Of a stretch of DNA of 64,000 nt, positions 54,798-63,347 are shown piece by piece. A program made the translations under genes and the position numbers. Source of the stretch: an uncultured Coriobacteriaceae bacterium (lineage in GTDB: Bacteria; Actinomycetota; Coriobacteriia; Coriobacteriales; Eggerthellaceae). The stretch covers positions 1-64,000 of the forward strand of contig URQU01000001.1 of the NCBI GenBank assembly GCA_900550055.1. Direction: 5' to 3'. Positions within the stretch are counted from its first letter, which is position 1, and every line of letters starts with the position of its first letter. The notes under the pieces are model-generated. The model did not search any database. It was not told the DNA's origin and saw only the letters and a list, made by a program, of their open reading frames with translations.

Positions 54798-57700
54798 GTG
54801 CGTGGTGATTTGCTCGCGTATATCAGTGACGGAACCCCTCAAGCGATCATCGATCGCTATGCATCGCTTGCTGATGCTTCGAAACAAAGCGATTACGGTG
54901 AACTTGACCGTGATATCGTGGTTATAGACACCGAGACAACCGGTTTCTCATTCAATCACGATGAGCTGACGCAGATTGCGGCCGCTCGCATGGATAAGGG
55001 CGAGATAGTCGATTGGTTTGTGACATTCGTAAACCCCGGGAAGCCTATCCCGGAAGATGTTGCGCACTTGACCAATATTCACGACGAGGATGTTGCCGAC
55101 GCTCCTTCTCCGGAAGAAGCGCTTGCTCAGCTTGTCGAATTTGTTGGTGGGTCGAAGCTCGTAGCCCATAACGCTGCCTTTGATCGTACCTTCACTACGC
55201 GGCATCCAAGCGGATATCCTTTGCTTGAGAACACTTGGCTCGATTCCTTGGATCTTGCTCGTATTGCTCTCCCCCGCTTGAAATCCCATCGTCTTATCGA
55301 CTTGGTTCGCACCTTCGGTGCGCCGGTTTCCACGCATCGTGCGGATGATGACGTTGCGGCTACGTGCGCCGTGTTCCGTATTCTGCTGGCTGCGGTGGAT
55401 GCCATGCCGAAGCCTTTGGTGGCAAAAATCGCATCGCTTGCAACGCCTGAACAATGGGAAACTCAGATTGTTTTCCAGTATTTTGCCGACCATTCCGGTG
55501 ATGCTGCGGGTGTGGCATCCGATAAGGTTGCTTTGATCGAAGATGCTGCGCGTGACATTGTTTCACGTGAAACAAACGAGGGACAGCTCTCGTGGGCCAC
55601 GAGCCAGCTCGATCTTTTTTCGCTGCAATCGATCCGCCGCGATCGCCTTTGCAAAATCGAAAACAAGCCGAAGGTGGATGCGGATGCAATTGCCTCCGAT
55701 CCGCTTCGCAGCATGGTATACCCTACCGCCGAGGAAATTGCTGAGGCCTTCAGCCAAGAGGGTCTTGTGGGCAACCTGTATAAGAATTACGAGCCGCGCG
55801 CCGAGCAGCGGGATATGAGCACTTCGGTGCGTGATGCATTCGCTTCTGGTCAAAATCTTGTGGTTGAGGCTGGAACCGGCGTCGGTAAATCTATGGCATA
55901 TCTGGTTCCTTTGGCGTTGACCGCACAAAGGAACGGCATCACCGTCGGCGTGGCAACCAAGACGAACGCCTTGCTTGATCAGCTGGTGTTCAAGGAGGTT
56001 CCCGCGCTTGCGAAGGCGTTGTGCGCATCCGACCCCAATGCCAAGCCGTTGACCTGTGCGCCGCTGAAGGGCTTTGCTCACTATCCTTGCCTTCGCAAGA
56101 TTCGCAACGTGGTCGATGATGGCGCTGCAATGAAAGAGATTCAGGGTAGGGAGCTGTCGCAGGCTCCGGCAATGGCGGCGCTGCTTTCGTTTATCGAGCA
56201 GACCGAATACGACGACATCGATGGTTTGAAGCTCGATTATCGATTGTTGCCGCGAAAGATCATCACGACGAGCAGCCAAGAATGCCTGCGTCGCAAATGC
56301 CCGTACTTCGGCAACCTGTGCTTCGTTCATGGGGCGCGCAAGCGCGCTGAAGCGGCGGACATTTTGGTTACCAATCATAGCTTGCTGTTCTGCGATATGG
56401 CCGCCGATGGCGGTTTGCTGCCGCCGGTTCGCTATTGGGCGGTAGATGAGGCCCATGGTGCCGAAAGCGAGGCTCGTCGCGCTTTCTCCATCGAACTTGA
56501 CGCCGAGAGTATCCTGCGAGAGGCTCGTCGGGTATCTGCCGATGATGCTCGCAGGAATGTGTTCTCCCGTGCGGAACGCCGTGTGGTCTTAAATGGCGCG
56601 AAAGAGGAAAGCGAGACGCTGTTTTATACGCTTACGCAAAAAGGCAAGACTGCAGGCGAGGCATATCGTCAGACTGCTGAAGCTTTCTGCGCGAGCCTGA
56701 AAGGTTTGCTGTTCTTCGATACGAACCGGCATGGGCGCGGCTATGAAATCGTTGAGTTGTGGGTCAACAGCGATATCCGCGGTTCCGCTACCTTCGGCGA
56801 TATCGTGGACAAAGGCGTTGCAATGCGTGAGTCTGCCGAGAAGCTGATAGCGGCTTGCCAGAATCTGGTGGCGTATCTTGAGGATATCGAGAACGCAGCT
56901 GCGATTCAGCGCGAGATAGCCGCGATGGCCATCGATCTGAAAGAACAGGTCAATGCGGTTCAGGTGATTCTCGAGGACCCCAATGAAAGCTATGCGTATG
57001 CTGCAACGTTGTGCCGAAAGAAGGATCGTATCGGCGAAAAGCTGCAGGGTATGCCCGTTAACGTCGGCGGAAAGCTGAACGATACGCTGTACGCCTCTAC
57101 GCATTCGGTGATATTCGCATCGGCAACGCTGTCCGTCAACGGTAGCTTCGATGGCTTTACGAACGCGATGGGTCTTGGTCAAGGCGAGTTCTCTCCTTTT
57201 GAAACCCGTCAGCTCGACTCGAGCTACGACTTCGACAGGAACATGACGGTGTATGTTGTGGCCGATATGCCTGAGCCGAACGAGCCTAGCTATATGGCCG
57301 CCTTGCAGAAGTTCCTTGTTGAGGCTCATAAAGCGCAGCAAGGCTCGATGCTCACGCTGTTCACGAATCGCCGCGAGATGGAACGTTGCTTCGACTATGT
57401 GCAGCCTGAACTGAAGAGCGATGATTTGCGCTTGGTGTGCCAGAAATGGGGTGTGTCGGTGAAGGGGCTGCGGGATGATTTCCTTGCCGACGAGCATTTG
57501 TCGCTGTTCGCATTGAAGAGTTTTTGGGAAGGGTTCGATGCTCCGGGCGCAACGTTGAAGGGCGTTGTCATTCCGAAGCTTCCCTTCATGAAGCCGACCG
57601 ATCCGCTGTCCTGCGAGCGCGCGGAGCGTGATGACCAAGCCTGGCGGCATTATGTGCTGCCCGCGGCGGTGCTCGAGGTGAAGCAGGCAGCTGGTCGATT

Positions 57701-57863
57701 GATTCGTCGCGCTGACGATACCGGCGCGCTGATTCTTGCGGATCATAGGTTGGTTTCGAAGAGTTACGGTAAGGTCTTCTTGAATTCCTTGCCAAGCAGC
57801 AACATCAAGGTGCTTCCTGCTGCTCAGATCGTTGCTGAATTGGCGGCAGCGAACAAAGGCTGA
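54798..57863 (+). CDS. DEDD exonuclease - DinG-type helicase fusion
   Basis: 1021 aa from GTG 54798 (AAGGA seven bases upstream; GTG 54777 also in frame). N-terminal DnaQ-like exonuclease with motifs VVIDTETTGF, VAHNAAFD and HRADDDVAAT (about 40-200). Then an XPD/DinG superfamily 2 helicase: Walker A VEAGTGVGKSMAYLVP, DEAH box AVDEAHGAES, four Cys before it (CAPLKGFAHYPC and CLRRKCPYFGNLC) likely holding an Fe-S cluster, and late motifs 'SATLSVNGSFDGF', 'KSFWEGFDAPG', 'QAAGRLIRR'. Gram-positive DinG proteins share this exonuclease-helicase layout. parS site 9 is inside the gene, coding Val-Ser-Arg-Glu-Thr in the linker between the two enzymes. Confidence 0.9.
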   Translation: MRGDLLAYISDGTPQAIIDRYASLADASKQSDYGELDRDIVVIDTETTGFSFNHDELTQIAAARMDKGEIVDWFVTFVNPGKPIPEDVAHLTNIHDEDVADAPSPEEALAQLVEFVGGSKLVAHNAAFDRTFTTRHPSGYPLLENTWLDSLDLARIALPRLKSHRLIDLVRTFGAPVSTHRADDDVAATCAVFRILLAAVDAMPKPLVAKIASLATPEQWETQIVFQYFADHSGDAAGVASDKVALIEDAARDIVSRETNEGQLSWATSQLDLFSLQSIRRDRLCKIENKPKVDADAIASDPLRSMVYPTAEEIAEAFSQEGLVGNLYKNYEPRAEQRDMSTSVRDAFASGQNLVVEAGTGVGKSMAYLVPLALTAQRNGITVGVATKTNALLDQLVFKEVPALAKALCASDPNAKPLTCAPLKGFAHYPCLRKIRNVVDDGAAMKEIQGRELSQAPAMAALLSFIEQTEYDDIDGLKLDYRLLPRKIITTSSQECLRRKCPYFGNLCFVHGARKRAEAADILVTNHSLLFCDMAADGGLLPPVRYWAVDEAHGAESEARRAFSIELDAESILREARRVSADDARRNVFSRAERRVVLNGAKEESETLFYTLTQKGKTAGEAYRQTAEAFCASLKGLLFFDTNRHGRGYEIVELWVNSDIRGSATFGDIVDKGVAMRESAEKLIAACQNLVAYLEDIENAAAIQREIAAMAIDLKEQVNAVQVILEDPNESYAYAATLCRKKDRIGEKLQGMPVNVGGKLNDTLYASTHSVIFASATLSVNGSFDGFTNAMGLGQGEFSPFETRQLDSSYDFDRNMTVYVVADMPEPNEPSYMAALQKFLVEAHKAQQGSMLTLFTNRREMERCFDYVQPELKSDDLRLVCQKWGVSVKGLRDDFLADEHLSLFALKSFWEGFDAPGATLKGVVIPKLPFMKPTDPLSCERAERDDQAWRHYVLPAAVLEVKQAAGRLIRRADDTGALILADHRLVSKSYGKVFLNSLPSSNIKVLPAAQIVAELAAANKG
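55559..55574. other. parS site 9, inside the exonuclease-helicase gene
   Basis: Exact TGTTTCACGTGAAACA in the frame ATT-GTT-TCA-CGT-GAA-ACA, read as I-V-S-R-E-T. It falls in the interdomain linker, where protein constraint is low. Confidence 0.93.
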
Positions 57864-57877
57864 ACCTGGCGGCATAT

Positions 57878-59218
57878 ATGAGAAGACGAGACGACAAAAT
57901 CGCCCGAGCAGCTCATATCAAAGAGAGAACGCACGGAACGTCGAACGAGATATCCTTGAGCGTTCTCGATGCTGCTAAATATAAGGAAACAACTCAACGA
58001 TTCAGCTTGAGGGATTTGCTTGCCGACCGTAGGGATGCGCGCAATCAAAGTGTTTCACGTGAAACAGGTGAACATGTTTCACGTGAAACATCAAAGCATG
58101 GACCGTCGTCCTGTGAGCAAGTTGTTGGAGATGATGCACGGAAACGCCAAAGCAAGCTAAGGATCGAAAAGAGGTCTGTCAAGCAAGCGGCAAAACGAAA
58201 GAAGGCCGTTCATGCATCAAATTCCGGCGAAAAGGCTTCGTCGAAGATGCAGGCCGCCCCTAAGCGTATGTCCATCGAGCAGGAAATCGCGCGAAGGAAA
58301 GCGCGGCGTCGCAAAGGGAGAATCGTTGCGATATCCATTATGGTGGCCGCCTCTTTAGCAATCGTATCCGTTGGCGTTTGGGCTTGGCATTGCCAGGTTA
58401 CCGAGCAGCAGGGATATGAGTCTGAGCTTATGGATGCTCTGAGACTGGTTTCCGAAGCCGATGAGACCATTTTGGAAATAGATGCAATAGTGGATGATCC
58501 TTTTGCAGCGGAGAGCGATGGGCGAAGGCAAGAGGTGTATTCCTCGATCGAGCAAACCAAGGGCTTGTTAACCAACGCCGACGGGAAGGCTCGCGAAGTT
58601 TCGGAAAAGCTGTCCGATTCATTCGTCCGCGAAGTCGCTAACCAGACGGTGATATCGATATCGGCGCGTCAGGGCATGATAAAGCATGGCATGCAGCTTG
58701 TTGAGGCCTCGGAAAATGCTGAGCTGGCAACCGAAAAATGCGATGCTGCTTGGCAGGTGGTGCTGGATGCAGATGCCCAGGCTCGCGAAGCGACGAAACT
58801 TGCCGGGCAGAACGAGGTTGATGCGTCAAAGCAGTGCGCCTTAGAGTCGAAGGAGCTGTTTTCCAAGGGTCGAGAACAACTTGAGTCTCTTCAGGTAGGT
58901 TGTCCGGCAGCAGATTTTTCAGCGCTGATCGAATATGTTGAAAAGCGTATGAATGCTTTGGATCTGGCGGTCCAGTCCGATGAAGCGCTATCGGAGAAAT
59001 ACAAGGAAGAGGCTATTGCCTTGAACGATGCGTATAACGCTGCCGAGGAGGAAGCGGCGGCTATGGCTGCCAGCTTGCCAAGCGACCCAAAGCAGTTGAT
59101 CAAAGATGCGTATTTCAACACCTGGTCGGAAGTCATTCGGTCATATGGCGGGCAGCGTGCAGCTGCCGGGACCAGTGATGCAGTTATACGTGATTATTTG
59201 GGCGCGCAAGGCAAATAG
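57878..59218 (+). CDS. Single-pass membrane protein with basic N-terminus and extracellular coiled coil; carries two parS sites
   Basis: 446 aa, family not recognised. A cytosolic N-terminal part (1-147) is rich in Lys/Arg and Ser and probably disordered, one transmembrane helix covers about 148-170 (IVAISIMVAASLAIVSVGVWAW), and the outside part (171-446) is almost all helical with heptad-like Glu/Ala/Leu spacing, ending in a short Tyr/Gly tail. The two parS sites fall in codons 58-71, giving the repeat VSRET-GEH-VSRET. Follows the helicase gene by 14 bases, so likely cotranscribed. The ribosome site is weak. Envelope or chromosome-anchoring role is only conjecture. Confidence 0.8.
   Translation: MRRRDDKIARAAHIKERTHGTSNEISLSVLDAAKYKETTQRFSLRDLLADRRDARNQSVSRETGEHVSRETSKHGPSSCEQVVGDDARKRQSKLRIEKRSVKQAAKRKKAVHASNSGEKASSKMQAAPKRMSIEQEIARRKARRRKGRIVAISIMVAASLAIVSVGVWAWHCQVTEQQGYESELMDALRLVSEADETILEIDAIVDDPFAAESDGRRQEVYSSIEQTKGLLTNADGKAREVSEKLSDSFVREVANQTVISISARQGMIKHGMQLVEASENAELATEKCDAAWQVVLDADAQAREATKLAGQNEVDASKQCALESKELFSKGREQLESLQVGCPAADFSALIEYVEKRMNALDLAVQSDEALSEKYKEEAIALNDAYNAAEEEAAAMAASLPSDPKQLIKDAYFNTWSEVIRSYGGQRAAAGTSDAVIRDYLGAQGK
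58051..58066. other. parS site 10, inside the membrane coiled-coil gene
   Basis: Exact TGTTTCACGTGAAACA, read as V-S-R-E-T. Separated from site 11 by eight bases (centre-to-centre 24 bases). Confidence 0.93.
58075..58090. other. parS site 11, tandem with site 10
   Basis: Exact TGTTTCACGTGAAACA in the same reading frame as site 10. It is the rightmost site, about 13 kb from the oriC candidate. Confidence 0.93.
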
Positions 59219-59273
59219 CGTATACTGCATCCCGTATATGCCTTGCTGTAATTGAGGAACGAAAGGCACAAAA

Positions 59274-62200
59274 ATGCCGGATATTAAAGAGCATATCGCA
59301 TACCTGTCACAGGAAATCGGCGCCCGTCCCGCTGGCACCGAAGAGGAGCAGCAGGCTGCGTTATACATTACTGAACAATTCCAAAAGGAAGCGGGCCTGC
59401 CTGCGAGCATCGAGGATTTCAATGGCGTTGGCGACCCTCATCTGCCTAGCATGATCTGCTGTGGCGCTGCTGCAGCGTTCGCATTGCTTTCGTTGATCGT
59501 GCCTGTATTGAGCATCATCGGGGTTATCGGCTGCCTTGCGGCTGTAGGCCTGTTCGCTGCCGAGTATTTGGATAAACCCATCATCTCGAAGTTGTTGGGG
59601 AAAGGCGTGAGCCAAAACGTTGTGGCTAAGTACGCCCCCGCGGCGCCCGAAGATGGCGAAGGGGCTCGTCGCCGAAAGGTCATCTTGGTGGCTCGTTACG
59701 ACACCGGCAAGGTGCGCGCAGAGCTCGCGGGCCCCACGGCCCAGTTCATGCCGCTTGTCGGTGAAATCTCCTTCGGTGCGATGGTTGCCCTTCCCGTGCT
59801 ACTGCTCATCAAGGGCGTTGCGCTGGGTTCTTCCGAAGGTACGCTCACCACGATTTTCACGCTACTGACCGTTATCGCCATGCTGCTCACCGCAATCCCG
59901 CTGGCTCTTGGAGCATTGCATCAGACCGCTGCCTATAACGAAGGCGCGAACTGCAACGCTTCCGGTGTTGCCGCCCTGCTCGAGCTGGCTCGCCGCATCG
60001 GCGCCGGACGCGTGAGCGAAGCGGAGATCGCCGAGCGCGAAGATGCTCTGATGCATGGACCGGAGGCTGCATACGAAAGCGGTCTCGTGCCCGAAGGCGC
60101 GGAGTTTGTGTATTCCTCTCACCCCCGTTCCTCCATGGAGGACGAGGAGAGCCTTATCGCCGCCAAGGCTGCGATTTCGGCGTTGTCGGGCAAGCCTGTC
60201 GACGGCATGACCGCTGAAGAGGTGGAGCGCAATCTTCAGAAGATCGAGCGACATGATCGCGAGGAAGCTGAAGAGGAAGCTCGCATGCAGCGTATGGAGG
60301 CGCGCGCCATCGAGAGCGCCCGCCGTGATGCGGAGCAGGCCCGTCTTGCAGCCGAGCAGGAGCAGGAGAAGGCTCTTGAGGCTCAGCAGATGCAGGAAGC
60401 TGCGCAGGCCCAGGCTGAATTCGAGGCCCAGCAGGCGGCTATGCAGCAAGCCGAGTTCGAGGCTCAGCAGGCAGCGGCTCAGCAAGCTGCCGCCCAGCAG
60501 ATGCAGGCTGCCGCGGAGCAGCAGCGCGCGGCCCAGGCAAGCGTGCCCGATTGGTATGCCCGTGCTCAGGAAAAGGCGAAGAAGCCTCGCAATGCCGAGA
60601 AGCCGGCGCAGCGCTCTCGTTATGCCAGCGCTCTTGATGCTGCGGTTGCTGAAAGCGCCGGACATTTCGCAAAGGCGAACAATATCGTGGAGCATGAGCT
60701 TGAGCGTTCCTTCGATATTGATCGCGATACCATTCGCGAGGTTCGCGCTCCGCAATGGGCAACCATCGCGCCTGTGCAGCCTACTGTGCAACCCGAAAAC
60801 GAGCAGCCGGTCGTGAATACCGAGTCCGCCAACGTTTCAGTGAACGCTGTGTCGGCGGCTGAGCAGGCTACGCGCATGCAGCAGGTTCCCATGCAAGAGG
60901 AGCCCGTTGTCCAGGCTCCGGCACCTCAGCAGGCCGTGCAGCCCGCGCAGTTTAATGCGCCGGTTGATACGGTTTCCGTTGCCGATACCGCCGTCGTAGC
61001 GCCCCAGCCCGATGTCGTCGCTCCGGTTGCCGGCTCTGCGGCACCGGCCGTGGCAACCGAATCCGAACCTGAGCAGGTTCCCGCTCAGCAGTCCAGCGCG
61101 CAGTTTGCCGTAGCGCAGGTGTCCGAGCCTGAGCCTGTTAAAACCCAGGCCGTCGCTCCTGCGGAGATCGCCGATCCTTTCGCTACGGCGGCTACGCCTC
61201 CGATCGACGTGACGAAGCTTCACCTTGACGACGTTCCGCCGATGGGCGATGTTCCCATGCCGGCGTTCTTGGATCCGCGCAAGGTGCAGGAAGAAGCTCA
61301 ATCCCGTCAGCCCAATGCTCCCCGTTCGGGTAACCGCGTCGACGTGACGCAGGCTTCCATCACCGAGAACGGCCGAGTCGATGCGACCAATGCCCCCGCG
61401 GTGGCGGCTGCCGCACCCGTGTCCGAGCCCGTAGATGAAACGGTGCCGGAGCTGCAGGCGAAGCCGCTTGCCATTCCGGATGTTTCCGCGGTTCCTGTGG
61501 CGCCTGTTACTTTGCCGGAGGTGGCTCCGGCTGCTTCGGCTGCCCCCGTTGCGGCAGCGGTGAAGCAGCGTGCCCCCCTTGCCGACGTCGAGTCTGCCGG
61601 CAAGACCGCGGCGCGCAGCCTGCTTAACCTGCTTCCCTCCATCGGGTCGTCCGACATCAAGGCCGCTCATGAGCAGGAGTCCGAAGACGATGAGATGTCC
61701 GGCGATGAGAAGGGCTCCAAGCCTTCCCTGCTTGCTTCCTTGCCTTCGCTGTCCGGTTCCATTAAGGCGGCGGATGCCGCTCAGGCACAGCCGGGCGTGA
61801 GCGCTGCTGCCGGGTTTGGCACTGCCGGCGCTACCGGTTCGTTCGCTCCGGTGGGCAGCGAGCTTGCCAGCACCATGGATCCCGAGGACATGTACGTCGA
61901 CGATGCGGACGATTCCGCTTACGAGGACCATTTCACGGAAACGGGTGCGTTCGCCGGCCCTGGCTACATGGAGATGCCGAAATCGCGCTTCCGTCGCCTG
62001 TTCGACAAGTTCCTCCATCGCAAGGATGACGAAGATGACACGCCGCAGGAGTGGCTCGATGTGGATGACGACTTCGAGGCCCGCGCCGCCGGAAAGGCGC
62101 GCGGCGGCTGGGAGAGCTTCCAGGAAGAGCACTACGAGCATGGCGAGTATCAGGGTGATTACGCCCTCGAGGTCGGTCAGGATGCTGCTGCGAACCCAGG

Positions 62201-62969
62201 GGCTACGCAGGCCCTGCCCGCTATGCAAAACAGCGATCTTGGGGCAACTCAAGCATGGACGCCTCAGCCGATCGACGTCGAGACGGTCGGTCAGGAAGCT
62301 TCGCGCGTTGCTTACGACGATTCCTTCGATGTCGATGACGTGGCCGATGACGAGCAGTCCCAGTCCAACCGCTTCCGTCCGTGGCATGGCGGTGCTTATT
62401 CCGCTCGTCGCATGGAGAGCAGCAATCTGTCCTCCGAGGAGCTTGCCGACGAGGCAGCTGCAGCAGCGGTGCCGACGCCCGTAGAGCTCAACGAGGAGCT
62501 CAACGAGGTGTACCAGTTCCGCAATCCCGACATCGACGCCGAGGTGTGGTTCGTGGCTCTGGGTTCCGAGCTCGCTCAGAACTCCGGCATGAGGGCGTTC
62601 CTCGAAGCCCATCAATCCGAGCTGCGAGGTGCATTCATCGTTGACATCGACGCCATCGGCGCCGGCGATCTGACCATGATCGAGCGCGAGGGTTTCTTAA
62701 AGCCTTCGAAAGCGTCGTCTCGTATGAAGCGCTACATCCGCAAGGCTTCGCAGGCTACCGGCATTAAGATGGCATCCGGTGCGTTGCTCGGCGACGAAAG
62801 CGCTGCATCGTACGCCGCGAAGCACGGTTGCGAGGTCACCCATCTGGTGGGCATGGAAGGCGGTAAGCCCGCGCTATACGGCCAGCAGGACGACATCGTC
62901 GAGAACATCGACGAGAAGAAACTGGCCTCCAACGTGGACTTCCTTATGGAGTTGTTGAAGAATATGTAA
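59274..62969 (+). CDS. Giant M28-peptidase-like membrane protein, probably catalytically dead, split by a long low-complexity insertion
   Basis: 1231 aa. The N-terminus is M28-like (EHIAYLSQEIGARPAGTEEE, 'VILVARYDTG', 'EGANCNASGVAALLELARRI'), with hydrophobic segments inserted at about 57-97 and 165-215. From about 245 to 1080 runs an Ala/Gln/Glu/Pro-rich, largely disordered region with a Gln/Ala heptad-like coil at about 360-430. The M28 fold then resumes (about 1085-1231: VWFVALGSEL, 'FIVDIDAIGAGDL', 'GDESAASYAAKHGC'). M28 metal ligands: His of HYD is Arg141, Asp of GANDNASG is Cys227, the final SDH His is Glu, and the EE pair is E-L. So it is likely a pseudo-peptidase scaffold. ATG 59274 has GAAAGG upstream. 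Follows the coiled-coil membrane gene by 55 bases. Confidence 0.8.
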   Translation: MPDIKEHIAYLSQEIGARPAGTEEEQQAALYITEQFQKEAGLPASIEDFNGVGDPHLPSMICCGAAAAFALLSLIVPVLSIIGVIGCLAAVGLFAAEYLDKPIISKLLGKGVSQNVVAKYAPAAPEDGEGARRRKVILVARYDTGKVRAELAGPTAQFMPLVGEISFGAMVALPVLLLIKGVALGSSEGTLTTIFTLLTVIAMLLTAIPLALGALHQTAAYNEGANCNASGVAALLELARRIGAGRVSEAEIAEREDALMHGPEAAYESGLVPEGAEFVYSSHPRSSMEDEESLIAAKAAISALSGKPVDGMTAEEVERNLQKIERHDREEAEEEARMQRMEARAIESARRDAEQARLAAEQEQEKALEAQQMQEAAQAQAEFEAQQAAMQQAEFEAQQAAAQQAAAQQMQAAAEQQRAAQASVPDWYARAQEKAKKPRNAEKPAQRSRYASALDAAVAESAGHFAKANNIVEHELERSFDIDRDTIREVRAPQWATIAPVQPTVQPENEQPVVNTESANVSVNAVSAAEQATRMQQVPMQEEPVVQAPAPQQAVQPAQFNAPVDTVSVADTAVVAPQPDVVAPVAGSAAPAVATESEPEQVPAQQSSAQFAVAQVSEPEPVKTQAVAPAEIADPFATAATPPIDVTKLHLDDVPPMGDVPMPAFLDPRKVQEEAQSRQPNAPRSGNRVDVTQASITENGRVDATNAPAVAAAAPVSEPVDETVPELQAKPLAIPDVSAVPVAPVTLPEVAPAASAAPVAAAVKQRAPLADVESAGKTAARSLLNLLPSIGSSDIKAAHEQESEDDEMSGDEKGSKPSLLASLPSLSGSIKAADAAQAQPGVSAAAGFGTAGATGSFAPVGSELASTMDPEDMYVDDADDSAYEDHFTETGAFAGPGYMEMPKSRFRRLFDKFLHRKDDEDDTPQEWLDVDDDFEARAAGKARGGWESFQEEHYEHGEYQGDYALEVGQDAAANPGATQALPAMQNSDLGATQAWTPQPIDVETVGQEASRVAYDDSFDVDDVADDEQSQSNRFRPWHGGAYSARRMESSNLSSEELADEAAAAAVPTPVELNEELNEVYQFRNPDIDAEVWFVALGSELAQNSGMRAFLEAHQSELRGAFIVDIDAIGAGDLTMIEREGFLKPSKASSRMKRYIRKASQATGIKMASGALLGDESAASYAAKHGCEVTHLVGMEGGKPALYGQQDDIVENIDEKKLASNVDFLMELLKNM

Positions 62970-63011
62970 GGCCTGTAACATGCTCGTTATCTGTCTGGAC
63001 GGCCGCTGGCC

Positions 63012-63017
63012 TATAAT
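63012..63017 (+). promoter_or_regulatory. Possible -10 element of the zinc-ribbon gene
   Basis: TATAAT 85 bases before ATG 63102; no clear -35. Confidence 0.35.
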
Positions 63018-63101
63018 TTCAGCCCGCACGAGCATGAACTGAAGGTGCATTCACCGATTCGCGGCGATTGCGCTCTTATACAGGAACTAGAGAGGTTTAC
63101 T

Positions 63102-63251
63102 ATGGCTATTGAGGCATACTGCGTGAAATGCAAGGCAAAGAAAATAATGAAGGATCCCGTTGAGGGCGTCACGAAGAACGGCAAGCCCATCACGAAGGGC
63201 AAGTGCCCTGACTGCGGCACCACCATTTGCCGCATCGGCGCTGCAAAATAG
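63102..63251 (+). CDS. Small zinc-ribbon protein (DUF5679-like)
   Basis: 49 aa. MAIEAYCVKCKAKKIM with CVKC, then CPDCGTTIC, the two Cys pairs of a zinc ribbon; the middle 'GVTKNGKPITKGKC' is typical of this family, related to zinc-ribbon ends of topoisomerase I. ATG 63102 has AGAGAGG upstream; a longer frame from 63045 is unsupported. Independent single gene with its own terminator. Function unknown. Confidence 0.85.
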   Translation: MAIEAYCVKCKAKKIMKDPVEGVTKNGKPITKGKCPDCGTTICRIGAAK

Positions 63252-63268
63252 CATATCGTTCGAGCAAC

Positions 63269-63308
63269 AACCAGCAATGCCCGCCCTGCGCGGGCATTGC
63301 TGGTTTTG
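63269..63308 (+). terminator. Terminator of the zinc-ribbon gene
   Basis: AACCAGCAATGCCCGC pairs perfectly with GCGGGCATTGCTGGTT around a 5-base loop and runs into TTTTG. Confidence 0.9.
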
Positions 63309-63347
63309 AAGCGGCGGGAATGTATGACACGAAAGGAAGGGAGCGTA

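Noticed and set aside
60340..60560. Tandem repeat in the Gln/Ala-rich part of the M28-like gene, considered as a repeat array
   Set aside because: The repetition is loose at DNA level and explained by low-complexity protein sequence (variants of AQQAA and EFEAQQA).
60837..62615. A 592-codon open frame antisense to the M28-like gene
   Set aside because: It mirrors the Ala/Gln/Pro-rich coding sequence and has the Arg/Leu/Gly-rich composition typical of shadow frames.
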